A stretch of DNA of 64,000 nt from Leifsonia virtsii (GCF_030433675.1 NZ_JAROCB010000002.1:558001-622000), one strand, 5' to 3'. Numbered from the stretch's first letter, positions 35,131 to 44,427 are shown. Numbers and translations are program-made. The notes: generated by a model from the sequence alone, not told the origin.

Positions 35131-36390
35131 TCAGGCGTCTGTGGGCTCGGCCGCGTGGTGACGGAGGGGGTGGAGGCGGGTCAGCTGGGTGACGTGGGCG
35201 GGGGTGAGTTCGTCGAGGGTGCGGACTTGGAGGAGTTTCATGGTGCGCACGAGTTGGTCGGTGAGGATGTGGATGGTGCGGTCGACGCCTTCGCGGCCGC
35301 CGGCCATGAGCCCGTAGAGGTAGGCGCGGCCGATGAGGGTGAACTTGGCGCCGAGGGCGTAGGCGGCGATGATGTCGGCGCCGTTCATGATCCCGGTGTC
35401 CACCGCGATCTCCGTGTGGTGGCCGACCTCGCGGGCGACGGTGGGGAGGAGGTGGAAGGGGATGGGGGCCCGGTCCAGTTGCCGTCCGCCGTGGTTGGAC
35501 AAGACGATGCCGTCGACGCCGTGGTCGGTGAGCGTCTTCGCGTCCTCCAGGGTCTGCACCCCTTTGATGACGAGTTTCCCCGGCCAGAGCGCCCGGATCT
35601 CGGCGAGGTCGTCGTAGTCGATGGAGGGGTCCATGGCGGCGTTGAGGAGGTCGCCGACGGTGCCGCCGGTCGCGGACAGGGACGCGAACTCCAGTTTCGG
35701 GGTGGTCAGGAAGTCGTACCACCACCACGGCCTGGGGATCGCGTTCAGGATCGTGCCCAGGGTCAGCTGGGGTGGGATGGAGAACCCGTTGCGCTTATCC
35801 CGCAACCGCGCCCCCGCCACCGGGGTGTCCACGGTGAAGAACAGGGTGTCGAACCCGGCCGCGGCGGCCCGTTCGACCAGCCCGTACGAAATCTCTTTCT
35901 GCCGCATCACATACAGCTGGAACCAGTTCCGCCCGTGCGGGTTCGCCGCTTTCACCCCCTCGATCGACGTCGTCCCCAACGTCGATAACGTGAACGGGAT
36001 CCCTGCCGCACCGGCAGCACCGGCGCCCGCGGTCTCGCCCTCGGTCTGCATCAGGCGGGTGAACCCGGTCGGGGCGATCCCGAACGGCAGAGCCGACGGG
36101 CCACCCCAGATCTGACACGACGTGTCGACGGTGGACACGTCCTTCAGGATCGAGGGGTGGAACTCCACATCCTGGAACGCCTGCCTGGCCCGCGCCAACG
36201 ACAACTCCCCCTCGGCCGCGCCTTCCGTGTAATCGAACGCCGCCTTCGGCGTCCTGCGGCGAGCGATCCGGCGCAGGTCCTCGATCGTCAACGCCGACTC
36301 CAGACGACGCTTCTTCAGATCAAGCTCCGGCTTCTTGAACTGCATGAGTTCCAGCAACTCCGCCGGACGCGGAAACTGACGATCGACCAT
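35131..36390 (-). CDS. lldD: FMN-dependent L-lactate dehydrogenase / alpha-hydroxy-acid oxidase
   Basis: 419 residues, FMN alpha-hydroxy-acid dehydrogenase family. [34 protein letters not shown] and [11 protein letters not shown] (catalytic His and Arg) are typical. The FMN phosphate loop reads DTGIMNGAD rather than DGGIRRG. In the non-phosphorylative fucose route L-lactate is released, so this enzyme would return it to pyruvate. ATG at 36390 lies 8 bp after the SDR gene stop; GGAGG is 11 nt upstream. The longer open frame upstream is spurious. Confidence 0.9.
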   Translation of the reverse strand: MVDRQFPRPAELLELMQFKKPELDLKKRRLESALTIEDLRRIARRRTPKAAFDYTEGAAEGELSLARARQAFQDVEFHPSILKDVSTVDTSCQIWGGPSALPFGIAPTGFTRLMQTEGETAGAGAAGAAGIPFTLSTLGTTSIEGVKAANPHGRNWFQLYVMRQKEISYGLVERAAAAGFDTLFFTVDTPVAGARLRDKRNGFSIPPQLTLGTILNAIPRPWWWYDFLTTPKLEFASLSATGGTVGDLLNAAMDPSIDYDDLAEIRALWPGKLVIKGVQTLEDAKTLTDHGVDGIVLSNHGGRQLDRAPIPFHLLPTVAREVGHHTEIAVDTGIMNGADIIAAYALGAKFTLIGRAYLYGLMAGGREGVDRTIHILTDQLVRTMKLLQVRTLDELTPAHVTQLTRLHPLRHHAAEPTDA

Positions 36391-36398
36391 GTGCGGGC

Positions 36399-37145
36399 TC
36401 ACCTCCGGGGACGCAGCGAGTACATCCCGCCGTCGACGGGCAGTATGACGCCATTGCTCGCCCCCGACGACGGCGAGGCGAGATAGGCGACGGCCTCGGC
36501 GACCTCCTGCGGCTGCACGAGTCGGCCGCTCGGCTGACGCGCCTCCAGTGCGGCGCGCTCGGCCTCCGGGTCGGCAGCCGAGTCGAGCAGGCGACCCACC
36601 CAGGGGGTGTCGGCGGTGCCGGGGGCGACCGCGTTGACGCGGATCCCGAGCGGGAGGCAGTCGGCGGCGATCGCGAGCGTCATGGCCGAGATCGCGCCCT
36701 TCGACGCGGAGTACAGCACCCGCTGCGGGAGCCCCGCCCAGGCCGCGATGGAGCTCGTCAGCACCACGGCAGGCGAGGGCGACTCGCGCAGGTGCGGCAT
36801 CGCGTGGCGCACCGTGCGGGCCGAGCCGATGACGTTCACGTTCAGCACGCGCATCCACTCGTCGTCATCGTTCGCCTCGATGTCGCCCTGCGCTCCGATG
36901 CCGGCGTTGGCGATGACGACGTCCAGGCGGCCGGCCCGCGCGACCACCTCGGCGATCGCTTCGCGCACGCTGGCGTCGTCGCCGATGTCGCAGCGGACGC
37001 CGGTGTGCGGCGCGGCCACGGCGTCGGGCGCCAGGTCGAGCGCGAACACGCGCGCGCCCTGCGCGGCCAGCTCGTCGGCGATCGCTTTGCCGAGCCCGGA
37101 CGCGCCGCCCGTCACGGCGGCCACCAGGCCATCGAAGTGCGACAT
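36399..37145 (-). CDS. SDR, probable 2-keto-3-deoxy-L-fuconate dehydrogenase
   Basis: 248 residues. [12 protein letters not shown] (NAD loop), ANAGIG, TSSIAAW and YSASK (catalytic Tyr/Lys), ending with [11 protein letters not shown]. Classical SDR. Function is assigned by position between the diketo-acid hydrolase and lactate dehydrogenase genes: oxidation of 2-keto-3-deoxy-L-fuconate to the 2,4-diketo compound is the only step otherwise lacking a gene. Middle gene of a three-gene leftward operon. Confidence 0.87.
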   Translation of the reverse strand: MSHFDGLVAAVTGGASGLGKAIADELAAQGARVFALDLAPDAVAAPHTGVRCDIGDDASVREAIAEVVARAGRLDVVIANAGIGAQGDIEANDDDEWMRVLNVNVIGSARTVRHAMPHLRESPSPAVVLTSSIAAWAGLPQRVLYSASKGAISAMTLAIAADCLPLGIRVNAVAPGTADTPWVGRLLDSAADPEAERAALEARQPSGRLVQPQEVAEAVAYLASPSSGASNGVILPVDGGMYSLRPRR

Positions 37146-37182
37146 CCTCGTCTCCTTGCGTTGTGTGTGAATCCGGGGCCGG

Positions 37183-38034
37183 TCAGAGAGCCGGGCGGAC
37201 CGTGGAGCGCTGCGCCCCGAGCCCGTCGATCTCGACCTCGACGACGTCGCCCGCCGCCAGGTAGGGGAAGCGGCCGGAGAGGCCGACGCCCTCCGGCGTC
37301 CCGGTGTTGATCAGGTCGCCGGGCTCGAGCACGGTGAACCGGCTCAGCCGGTAGACGATCTCGGCGACGTCGAAGATGAGGTCGCTGGTGGAGGAGTCCT
37401 GCCGCGGCTCGCCGTTGACGCGCGAGCGGATGCCCAGCCCGGAGCCGTCGCCCACCTCGGCCGTCGGCACCAGCCACGGACCGAGCGGATTGAACGTCTC
37501 GAAGCTCTTGCCCTTGCTCCACTGGCCGAGGGAGCGCTGCAGCTGGTACTCGCGCTCGGAGACGTCGTTCGCGACGGCGAAGCCGGCGATGTGCTGCAGC
37601 GCCTGCTCGGGGGAGTCGAGGTAGCGCGCCCGGGTGCCGATGACGGCCGCGAGCTCCACCTCCCAGTCGGTGGTCGTCGAGCCTGGCGGCAGCAGGATGT
37701 CGTCGAAGGGCCCGACTACGGTGTTCGGGTGCTTGTAGAACACGACGATGTCGGTCGGCGGCTCGGCGCCGGACTCCCGTGCGTGCGCCGCGTAGTTCAT
37801 GCCGATGCAGATGACCGCCTGCGGCCGGGCGATGGGGGCTCCGATGCGCAGGCACGCGGTGTCGAGCTCCGGGAGCTCGCCGGCGGCCGCTGCGGCCGTG
37901 GCCCGGGCGAGCCCGTCGGAGGCGAGGAACGCGCCGTCGATGTCGGCGGTCAGGGGGCGGAGATCCCACGTCGTGGTGCCGTCGCCGACGGCCGGGATCT
38001 CGGCTCCACTCTCGCCGAGCCGCATGAATCGCAT
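37183..38034 (-). CDS. Fumarylacetoacetate hydrolase-family enzyme, probable 2,4-diketo-3-deoxy-L-fuconate hydrolase
   Basis: 283 residues. The FAH fold shows CIGMNYAAHARESG, TDWEVELAAVIG (metal Glu), GFAVANDVSERE (metal Asp) and DLINTGTPEGVGL. FAH-family members in fucose/rhamnose loci cleave the diketo acid to pyruvate and L-lactate. First gene of the operon FAH-SDR-lldD; the palindromic box 4 lies about 45 bp upstream and is shared with the divergent mutarotase gene. Confidence 0.92.
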   Translation of the reverse strand: MRFMRLGESGAEIPAVGDGTTTWDLRPLTADIDGAFLASDGLARATAAAAAGELPELDTACLRIGAPIARPQAVICIGMNYAAHARESGAEPPTDIVVFYKHPNTVVGPFDDILLPPGSTTTDWEVELAAVIGTRARYLDSPEQALQHIAGFAVANDVSEREYQLQRSLGQWSKGKSFETFNPLGPWLVPTAEVGDGSGLGIRSRVNGEPRQDSSTSDLIFDVAEIVYRLSRFTVLEPGDLINTGTPEGVGLSGRFPYLAAGDVVEVEIDGLGAQRSTVRPAL

Positions 38035-38078
38035 CGAGGTCCTTTCGCTCGCATTCCGCCTCCGAGCCTATTACTATT

Positions 38079-38088
38079 TCCTATAGGA
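38079..38088. promoter_or_regulatory. GntR-type box 4 (TCCTATAGGA)
   Basis: Perfect palindrome, the best match to the shared consensus, between the divergent FAH and mutarotase genes (starts 38034 and 38121). Confidence 0.7.
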
Positions 38089-38120
38089 ATTCAATCCACC
38101 ACCAGCGAGGGAGCTGCCGG

Positions 38121-38453
38121 ATGCGCGTCGCGCTTCACTCCATTCTCCGCGAGGGCCATGAGGCCGCGTACGATGCCGACCACGCCGCCATCCCGGACGA
38201 CCTGGTGGTCTCGTTCGAGCGCGTCGGCATCCACGACTGGCAGATCTGGCGCAGCGGCCGGGACCTCTTCCACCTGGTCGAATGCGACGACTTCGCCGCC
38301 GCGATGCGGGCCCTCGACGACGACCCGGCCAACCGGCGCTGGCAGGAGTCGATCAACCGTCACGTCGACCACTTCGTGACCGACGGCCCGGGCCCCGAGG
38401 GGATGGTGCTCCCGCTGGTCTGGACGCTCACCGCCCAGCGCGCCGACGCCTAG
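38121..38453 (+). CDS. L-fucose mutarotase (RhaM/FucU-like, L-rhamnose mutarotase family)
   Basis: 110 residues. The small ferredoxin-like fold of the rhamnose mutarotase family is suggested by HAAIPDDLVVSFERVGIHDW, IWRSGRDLFHLVE and PANRRWQESINRHV. Interconverts anomers of the free sugar so that the dehydrogenase can act. The stop TAG shares bases with the stop of the convergent esterase gene (CTAG). Confidence 0.9.
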   Translation: MRVALHSILREGHEAAYDADHAAIPDDLVVSFERVGIHDWQIWRSGRDLFHLVECDDFAAAMRALDDDPANRRWQESINRHVDHFVTDGPGPEGMVLPLVWTLTAQRADA

Positions 38454-39391
38454 CCGAGTCCGAGCCCTGCGCCGACCCCGAAGCGCTCGCGCAGCACCGC
38501 CAGCGCCCCGCGCCGGTCGGCCGTCGCGCCCGCCTCGTGCCCGGCGCCCGGCCACTCCCGCAGCGTCACCTGACCCGCATAGGCCTCCGCCGCAGCACGG
38601 GCGGTCTCGGGAGGGCAGATGCCGTCCACCAGGCCGTCGCTGATCCAGCCGGGCGCCGTCGCGTGGCGTGCGGAGGTGACGCCGTCCACGTACGCGAGGG
38701 TCCGCGCGACCGTGTCGGCGCGGTCGGGATGCTGCTCCAGGTAGGTGCGGAGCTCCAGCCACGGACCGTTCGCCGCGAGCCTCAGGCCGAGCGGCGCCGC
38801 GGTGAGGAACGGCGCCTGCGCCAGCACCGCGGCGAGGCCGGGTTGCAGGGCGCCGACGCCGAGGGCGATGCCGCCGCCCTGGCTGTTGCCGATGGCGGCG
38901 ACGCGGTCGGCGTCCACCTCGTCGAGCGAGCGCAGGGCGTCCACCGCGCGCGCCGCATCCACGAAGACGCCGCGGTAATAGAAGAGGTACGGATCCTCGA
39001 TCCCGTCGAGGAGGTGACCGGTGCTGCCGCCGCCCTGCGCGTGCGTGTTCATCACGAGCTGGGCGAAGCCGGCGACCGGCCAGGTGAGGTCGTCGATCGG
39101 GTCGAGCCGGCCGGCGCCGTACCCGTTGAAGTGCACGACGGCCGGCAGCGGGCCGGTGCGGTGGCGCGGCAGCCGCAGCCAGCCGCTCACGCGGCGTCCG
39201 TCCGCGCCGGCGAACGAGACGTCGAAGACGTCCACGGCCGTGAGTCCGGTGTCCACCGCCTCCCGGCGGATGGCGAGCGGGTGCCGCCGGGCGTCGTCGA
39301 GCGCCGACGCCCAGTACTCCTCGTAGTCGTCGGGGGTGGGCAGAAGCCCGGCGCCCAGCAGGGCGGCCGGGGAGGCGGGGGAGCCGGACAT
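38450..39391 (-). CDS. CE7-family acetyl esterase / cephalosporin-C deacetylase-like hydrolase
   Basis: 313 residues, alpha/beta hydrolase. VHFNGYGAGR (oxyanion region), IGNSQGGGIALG (nucleophile Ser) and GAGHEAG (catalytic His) are visible; DGICPP supplies the Asp region. The family deacetylates xylo-oligosaccharides and other O-acetyl sugars. ATG at 39391 has GAAAGG upstream. No signal peptide, so it probably trims acetyl groups from imported oligosaccharides. Preceded by a strong terminator that separates it from the GH27 gene. Confidence 0.85.
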   Translation of the reverse strand: MSGSPASPAALLGAGLLPTPDDYEEYWASALDDARRHPLAIRREAVDTGLTAVDVFDVSFAGADGRRVSGWLRLPRHRTGPLPAVVHFNGYGAGRLDPIDDLTWPVAGFAQLVMNTHAQGGGSTGHLLDGIEDPYLFYYRGVFVDAARAVDALRSLDEVDADRVAAIGNSQGGGIALGVGALQPGLAAVLAQAPFLTAAPLGLRLAANGPWLELRTYLEQHPDRADTVARTLAYVDGVTSARHATAPGWISDGLVDGICPPETARAAAEAYAGQVTLREWPGAGHEAGATADRRGALAVLRERFGVGAGLGLG

Positions 39392-39409
39392 GCGGCGGCC
39401 TTTCTGAGG

Positions 39410-39441
39410 GGGTGGGCCGGGACGCGCGTCCCGGCCCACCC
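39410..39441. terminator. 32-bp perfect palindrome, terminator of the GH27 gene
   Basis: Two 16-base arms (beginning GGGTGGGCCGGG and ending CCCGGCCCACCC) meet at the centre CGCG without spacer. Placed just after the GH27 stop and before the esterase start on the same strand. Would form a very stable hairpin with a 4-base loop. Confidence 0.75.
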
Positions 39442-39447
39442 GGCGGA

Positions 39448-42039
39448 TCAGCGGACGGTGTAGCGGACGGCGTCGGCGCGCATCACGGCGCCCGACTCCT
39501 TCACCACCATGATGGTGTGCTGCGCGTTCCGGAGGCCGGAGACGCTGTACACCTTCTGCTGGGTGCGACGGGTGTCGCTGTGCGTGTCGACCTGCTTGAC
39601 GAGCTTGCCGTCCACGTACACGTCGACGACGCCCTGGTCAGGTCCCGTCGGCGCGAGCCAGTCGACTCCCGTGCCCGTGAACGTGAACGACACGGAGGCT
39701 CCCGCCTGGGTCGTGGCGTGCACGTCGTCGAGGTAGTCGCCGCGGAAGCCGACGCTCAGCGTGCTCGCCCCGACCGGCAGTGTCTTCAGGTACGACGGCT
39801 GCAGGGTGACGGTCGAGCCGGACACGGTGTAGTCGGTGCCCTTCGTGAGCGCCGTGCCGTTCGCCGTGATGCCGGTGAACTCGTCCGGGTCGCGCAGCAC
39901 CGAGAAGGTCGCCGGGGCCGGCGCCTTCGTGTCGAACGACACGCTCGACGGGTCGATCAGGCTCGGCTGGATGACGTCGAGCCGGTCGAGCAGCATGAAC
40001 TGCCCCGACTTCATCACCACGCGCAGCGTGTGCTGCCCGTTGGTGAGGCCGTTCGTCGTGAACACCGTCTGCTGCGCGGTGTGCGAGGCGGTCGGGATGT
40101 TGGCGCTGACCGTCTTCACGAACTGCCCGTCGATGTACACGTCGGCGTCGCCCTCCGAGGAGTCGAGCTCGGTGAGGTACGACACTCCCGTCCCGGTGAA
40201 CGTGTACGAGAACGAGTCGCCCGGGTGCTCGGCGTAGTGCACGTCGTCCTGGTAGTCGCCGAAGCCGCGCCCGTTGCTGTAGCCCCACTGGCCGGAGTAC
40301 GCGATGCCCGAATCGGTGTCGTTGACGCTCGTCGTGCGGGTCGGGCCGGTGGAGACCGGCGGCGCCGGCGTGCCCGTGTCGGTCACGTTGACGGTGAGCG
40401 GCTGGGAGGTCGAGGCGACCTCGTTTCCGCCGTTGCGGGTCCAGTCGCCGCCGTAGGTGACGCCCTGGGCGTCGTCGTTCACGGTGACCGTCGCGCCCTT
40501 GTCGGGTGTGACCTTGAGCAGCCGGACACCGTGGATCGGCACGTCGGACGCGGTGAACGACCCGTCCGCGCGCCCGAGGTTCTTGCGGGCCCACAGGTCG
40601 CGGACGCTCGCGGAACCGGTCAGCCCGATGTCGGACCATTTCGCGGTGATGTCGGACTCGGCGCGGCCCAAGTTGAACAGGGCGACCGTGTAGCTGCCGT
40701 CCTTGTTCAGCGCGTACCAGACCTGCTGCTTCGCGGTGGAGGAGACGGGCCGTGCGGGCACGCCGGCCTGGTCGACGCCGACGACCTCGGGGTTGGTGAG
40801 GAGGTCGACGCCCAGCTTGTCGAGCTTGGTCAGGTCGTTGCCGGTGTACATCGGAGCTGCCGAGATCGCCCACAGCGTGGTGGCGGTGCGACGCTCGTCC
40901 GGGGTCAGGCCGTCCATCTTGCCGTTGCCGACGTCGAGCGAGTCGAAGTCGTTCCAGCCGCCGGGGCCGGCGTAGCGCCACCAGTCTGCCGCGCGCGGGA
41001 AGAGGCGGGCGATGTTGTTCCACTCGGTGAGCGCCTCGCCGCTGCAGTAGCACTCGACGTCCCACTCCACGCGCCAGCCGTTGGCGTACTTCTTCCAGTA
41101 GTCGGCGTTGTTGATGTCGAGCGCCCAGGAGAGCTCGAACCAGATCTTGTGCTTCTTCAGCGCCTGCGACCAGGCGGCGACGTCGGCGCGCGCATCCACC
41201 GAGCCGTCGCTGATGCCGGAGCCGGGGGTGACGCTGTCGAACTTGACGAAGTCCACGCCCCAGGCCGCCAGCTGGTCGACGATGGAGTCGACGTACTTCT
41301 GCGCGCATGGGTTCGAGAAGTCGATCGCGTAGCCGATCTTCCAGTAGTCGGCCTGCTGCAGCGGCTGCTTGACGATGTCGTGGGTGTTGCAGCCCGGCGC
41401 GTTCGCGATCGGGTAGCCCTTCTGGTATACCTCCGGGCCGATGCCGGGGATCAGGTACACGCCGAACTTCTGCTTGTTGGCGTGGATGTGGTCGATGACC
41501 TTCTTCAGCCCCTGCGGGTAGAGCGTGGTGCTCGGGGTCGGACGGCCGTTGGCGTCCACCCCGTCGCTCCAGCCGGCGTCGACGTTGATGCGGTCGTAGC
41601 CGGCCTTCTGCAGTGTCTTGTGCATGGCGTCGGACTGGGCGATGAGCTGGTCGGCGGTGATCCACTTCCCGTTGCCCGAGTAGACCTGCATGCTGTAGCT
41701 GCTCCAGCCCATGTAGGGCTTGAGTGCCCACGGGTCGGCGGTGGAGGCGGCCGGCGGGATGGGCGTCGGCACGCTTGCGGTGGCCGACTTCGGCGCGGCG
41801 GTCGGCTTCGCCGTCGGCGTCGCGGTCGCGGTCGGTGTCGCGGTCGGTGCGGACGTCTCGGCCGGCGTCGCGGTCGGCGTCGGCGTCCCGGTCGGAGCGG
41901 CCGTCGGAGTCGGTGTCGCTGTCGGCTCCGGTGTCGGCGTGGCGCCGGCGGGGACGGCCGCGGCCGCCACGATCCCCAGCGCCGCGACCGTCACGACGAG
42001 AGCCCGGAGGCTCCGTCGTGTACGCGTCGTGCGGGTCAT
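39448..42039 (-). CDS. Secreted multidomain GH27 glycosidase (alpha-galactosidase family)
   Basis: 863 residues. Signal peptide (1-33), a Pro/Thr-rich linker (about 34-95), then a GH27 barrel (about 105-470: PYMGWSSYSMQ, DRINVDAGW, VDFVKFDSV with the nucleophile Asp, WRVEWDVECYC with the acid/base region) and its beta domain (to about 515). The C-terminal third contains two related modules of about 100 residues (DDVHYAEHPGDSFSY... and DDVHATTQAGASVSF...) around an X2-like Ig segment (TDYTVSGSTVTLQPSYL). Probably an extracellular alpha-galactosidase or beta-L-arabinopyranosidase. 96 bp downstream of GH36. Confidence 0.9.
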   Translation of the reverse strand: MTRTTRTRRSLRALVVTVAALGIVAAAAVPAGATPTPEPTATPTPTAAPTGTPTPTATPAETSAPTATPTATATPTAKPTAAPKSATASVPTPIPPAASTADPWALKPYMGWSSYSMQVYSGNGKWITADQLIAQSDAMHKTLQKAGYDRINVDAGWSDGVDANGRPTPSTTLYPQGLKKVIDHIHANKQKFGVYLIPGIGPEVYQKGYPIANAPGCNTHDIVKQPLQQADYWKIGYAIDFSNPCAQKYVDSIVDQLAAWGVDFVKFDSVTPGSGISDGSVDARADVAAWSQALKKHKIWFELSWALDINNADYWKKYANGWRVEWDVECYCSGEALTEWNNIARLFPRAADWWRYAGPGGWNDFDSLDVGNGKMDGLTPDERRTATTLWAISAAPMYTGNDLTKLDKLGVDLLTNPEVVGVDQAGVPARPVSSTAKQQVWYALNKDGSYTVALFNLGRAESDITAKWSDIGLTGSASVRDLWARKNLGRADGSFTASDVPIHGVRLLKVTPDKGATVTVNDDAQGVTYGGDWTRNGGNEVASTSQPLTVNVTDTGTPAPPVSTGPTRTTSVNDTDSGIAYSGQWGYSNGRGFGDYQDDVHYAEHPGDSFSYTFTGTGVSYLTELDSSEGDADVYIDGQFVKTVSANIPTASHTAQQTVFTTNGLTNGQHTLRVVMKSGQFMLLDRLDVIQPSLIDPSSVSFDTKAPAPATFSVLRDPDEFTGITANGTALTKGTDYTVSGSTVTLQPSYLKTLPVGASTLSVGFRGDYLDDVHATTQAGASVSFTFTGTGVDWLAPTGPDQGVVDVYVDGKLVKQVDTHSDTRRTQQKVYSVSGLRNAQHTIMVVKESGAVMRADAVRYTVR
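41755..41945. repeat. Degenerate GTCGGCGT-type tandem repeat encoding the Pro/Thr linker
   Basis: Many imperfect short units of GTCGGNGTC / GTCGCGGTC; on the coding strand they encode repeated TPT/TAT triplets of the GH27 linker. Likely to vary in copy number between strains. Confidence 0.7.
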
Positions 42040-42135
42040 GTTCTTCCTCTCTGAAGAGCCCCGGCGCGTCGGTGCGCCTGGGGTGTTCGGTGCGGTGGGC
42101 CGTCTGTGGGGCGTGCCCGGCCGCGCCCGGTGGCT

Positions 42136-44340
42136 CTAGGCCAGCCGGACGAGGTCGAAGAGCATCGCCTGCTGCGGGTTGAGGGTCGGGAGGGGGACGC
42201 CGGCGACCGCCAGCACGGAGCCGGGGAGCGTGACACCCTCTGGTTGCAGGGCTGCGGTGATCCATGCCGGGTCGGCGGCCTGATGCCTGCTCGCCTGGCC
42301 GAACTCGTTCCGGACGCGCACGGAGTAGCGGGTGTCGGGGTCGAGCCCGGGGAAGCGGACCCGGCCGGACTGGCCGGGGGCGGAGGTGACGAGCCTGGCC
42401 CAGGTGTAGACGGCGCGGGAGCCGTCCTGCGCAACGATCCCGGTGAACGCGGTGGCCTCGTCGGCCAGGTCGGCGTTGACGATCCGGCCCGAGTGGATGA
42501 GGCCGCGAAGCTCGCGGTAGACCCCCGCCCAGCGGGCGATGCGGTCGAGCTCGTCCTCGTCCGCCTCCTGCAGGTCCCACTCGATGCCGGCGTGCGCGGT
42601 GAGCGCGACGATCAGCCGGAACGACAGGTCGGTGCGACGGGAGGTGGTGTGCGAGCGCTCGGCGCCGAGGTGCGAGCCGATGAGCTCCGGCGGGAGCAGC
42701 ATCCTGGTCCAGCGCTCGATCTGCAGCCGCTCCACTGGGTCGTTGCAGTCGGAGGCCCAGACCCGGTCGGTGCGCTCCAGGATGCCGAGGTCGACCCGGC
42801 CGCCGCCGCCGGAGCAGGTCTCGATCTCGAGGTGCGGGTGGCGGGCGCGGAGCGTGTCGAGCATCCGGTAGAGCGCGAGCGTCTGCTCGTGGACGGCGGG
42901 CCGGTCGACGCCGACGTAACCGCTGACCGCCTCGGAGAGGTCCCGGTTGTGGTCCCACTTGATGTAGTCGACGGCGTATTCGTCGACCACGGCGCTGATC
43001 TGCTCCAGCACGTGCGCGTAGGCGTCGGGACGCGTCAGGTCGAGCACGTACTGCGCCCGGGCGGTGGCGCCGAGCTCCTGCCGGGGCCCGAGCACCCAGT
43101 CGGGGTGCTCGCGGGCGAGGTCGGAGTCGAGGTTGACCATCTCGGGTTCGAACCAGATGCCGAACTGCATCCCGTGCGAGCGCACCAGGTCGACCAGCGG
43201 GCTCAGACCGTCGGGCCACACCGTGCGGTCGACGAACCAGTCGCCGAGCCCCGCGTTGTCCTCGCGGCGGCCGTGGAACCAGCCGTCGTCGAGCACGAAG
43301 CGCTCCGCACCGACCCGCGCCGCGCGCTCGACCAGGGCGGTCAGCCGCGCCAGGTCGTGGTCGAAGTAGACCGCCTCCCACGAGTTGAGGGTGAGGGGAC
43401 GCGGCGACTGCGGGTGCGTCGGCCGTGCCCGCAGCCGCCGGTGCAGCCGGTCGGCGAGCCCGTCGAGGCCCGAGTCTGACCAGACGAAGAGGGCCGTCGG
43501 TGCGACGTAGCGGTCGCCGTCGGCCAGGGCGATCTCGCCGGGGCGGAGACCTTCGCCGGCCCCGAGCACTGCGGAGAACGCCCCGGCGCCCTCGGTGAGC
43601 CGTTCGACGAGGTATTCGCCGTCGCCGCTCCAGGCCAGGTGCGTCGCCCACGCCTCGCCGCGGCCGAAGCCGAGGTCTTCGGTGCCCGCGACGACGAGGA
43701 AGGGGGCGTCGTGCCCCGGCTTGCCTCGGCGCGCGCGGCGCACGTGGCTGCCGTAGAACAGCCGGCCGCGCTGCGGCGCCCGCTCGCGGCACCACTTGCC
43801 GGTGAAGTCGAGGATGTCGACGGCGCGCTCCGGGACGGGCAGCATCACGCGCAGCGCGTCGAGGGTGTAGGGGATGGTGGCGCCGTCGCCGGCGAGGGAT
43901 GCGTCGCGGACGAGGGTCGCATCCACCGAGAGCACGCCGAAACGGTCGAGCGCGATCGTCATCGTCGTGCGCAGCCCGGTGATCTCGTCGGCCAGGTCGA
44001 TCTCGATCGTGCCGCCGTGCTCGCCGTCGGAGCGGTGGCGCACGGCCTCGGTGCGCGGCCGCGGCGTGGTCGCCGTGCCCGCCGCGTGGCCCTCCTGCGC
44101 AGGCGTGCCGGCCCAGCCCTCGAACTCGCTCGGCAGCAGGCTGAACGTGCGCGGGACATCGGGCGAATTGTTGAGCACCGCCGGGCCGCCGGTCTCCCGG
44201 AGGGCTTCGGCCGCGGCGTCGTCGAGAGGCCCGGGATCCGCGCCCCAGTGCAGCACACGAGGCACGCGCCCAGCCGTGTCGAGGACGAGGGAGGTGCCTG
44301 CGGCGCGCAGGCTCAGAACGGCGCCATAGCCGTCGAGCAT
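42136..44340 (-). CDS. GH36 alpha-galactosidase
   Basis: 734 residues, usual length for bacterial GH36. LNSWEAVYFD, FVLDDGWFHGRR, GIWFEPEMVN, DYIKWDHNRD (nucleophile Asp), ETCSGGGGRVDLG and WASDCNDP (acid/base Asp) are all intact. No signal peptide, so it acts on imported alpha-galactosides. Divergent from the GH95 gene with the palindrome TTGACA-G-TGTCAA between them. The secreted GH27 follows on the same strand. Confidence 0.95.
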   Translation of the reverse strand: MLDGYGAVLSLRAAGTSLVLDTAGRVPRVLHWGADPGPLDDAAAEALRETGGPAVLNNSPDVPRTFSLLPSEFEGWAGTPAQEGHAAGTATTPRPRTEAVRHRSDGEHGGTIEIDLADEITGLRTTMTIALDRFGVLSVDATLVRDASLAGDGATIPYTLDALRVMLPVPERAVDILDFTGKWCRERAPQRGRLFYGSHVRRARRGKPGHDAPFLVVAGTEDLGFGRGEAWATHLAWSGDGEYLVERLTEGAGAFSAVLGAGEGLRPGEIALADGDRYVAPTALFVWSDSGLDGLADRLHRRLRARPTHPQSPRPLTLNSWEAVYFDHDLARLTALVERAARVGAERFVLDDGWFHGRREDNAGLGDWFVDRTVWPDGLSPLVDLVRSHGMQFGIWFEPEMVNLDSDLAREHPDWVLGPRQELGATARAQYVLDLTRPDAYAHVLEQISAVVDEYAVDYIKWDHNRDLSEAVSGYVGVDRPAVHEQTLALYRMLDTLRARHPHLEIETCSGGGGRVDLGILERTDRVWASDCNDPVERLQIERWTRMLLPPELIGSHLGAERSHTTSRRTDLSFRLIVALTAHAGIEWDLQEADEDELDRIARWAGVYRELRGLIHSGRIVNADLADEATAFTGIVAQDGSRAVYTWARLVTSAPGQSGRVRFPGLDPDTRYSVRVRNEFGQASRHQAADPAWITAALQPEGVTLPGSVLAVAGVPLPTLNPQQAMLFDLVRLA

Positions 44341-44368
44341 GAAGGACTCCTCGGACGTTTCCGGTTAC

Positions 44369-44381
44369 TTGACAGTGTCAA
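44369..44381. promoter_or_regulatory. Palindrome TTGACA-G-TGTCAA between GH36 and GH95
   Basis: 6-bp perfect arms around one base, in the 87-bp divergent gap. Candidate operator of one of the two nearby ROK repressors; TTGACA also resembles a -35 element. Confidence 0.5.
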
Positions 44382-44427
44382 TTAACCATGCCTAGTGTTT
44401 CGAATGCAACCCCGAGAAGGAAGACCG

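Noticed and set aside
35131-36390. Possible transfer signature in lldD (G-rich wording, altered FMN loop)
   Set aside because: The DTGIMNG loop is common in actinobacterial relatives as far as I recall, and composition differs only slightly.
41760-41945. CRISPR-like or regulatory repeat in the GH27 gene
   Set aside because: In frame and encodes a Pro/Thr linker, so explained by coding function.
39638-43795. Frame of about 1385 codons across GH27 and GH36 on the same strand
   Set aside because: Off-phase shadow with low-complexity Arg/Gly text and no domain signal; both glycosidases are intact in their own frames.
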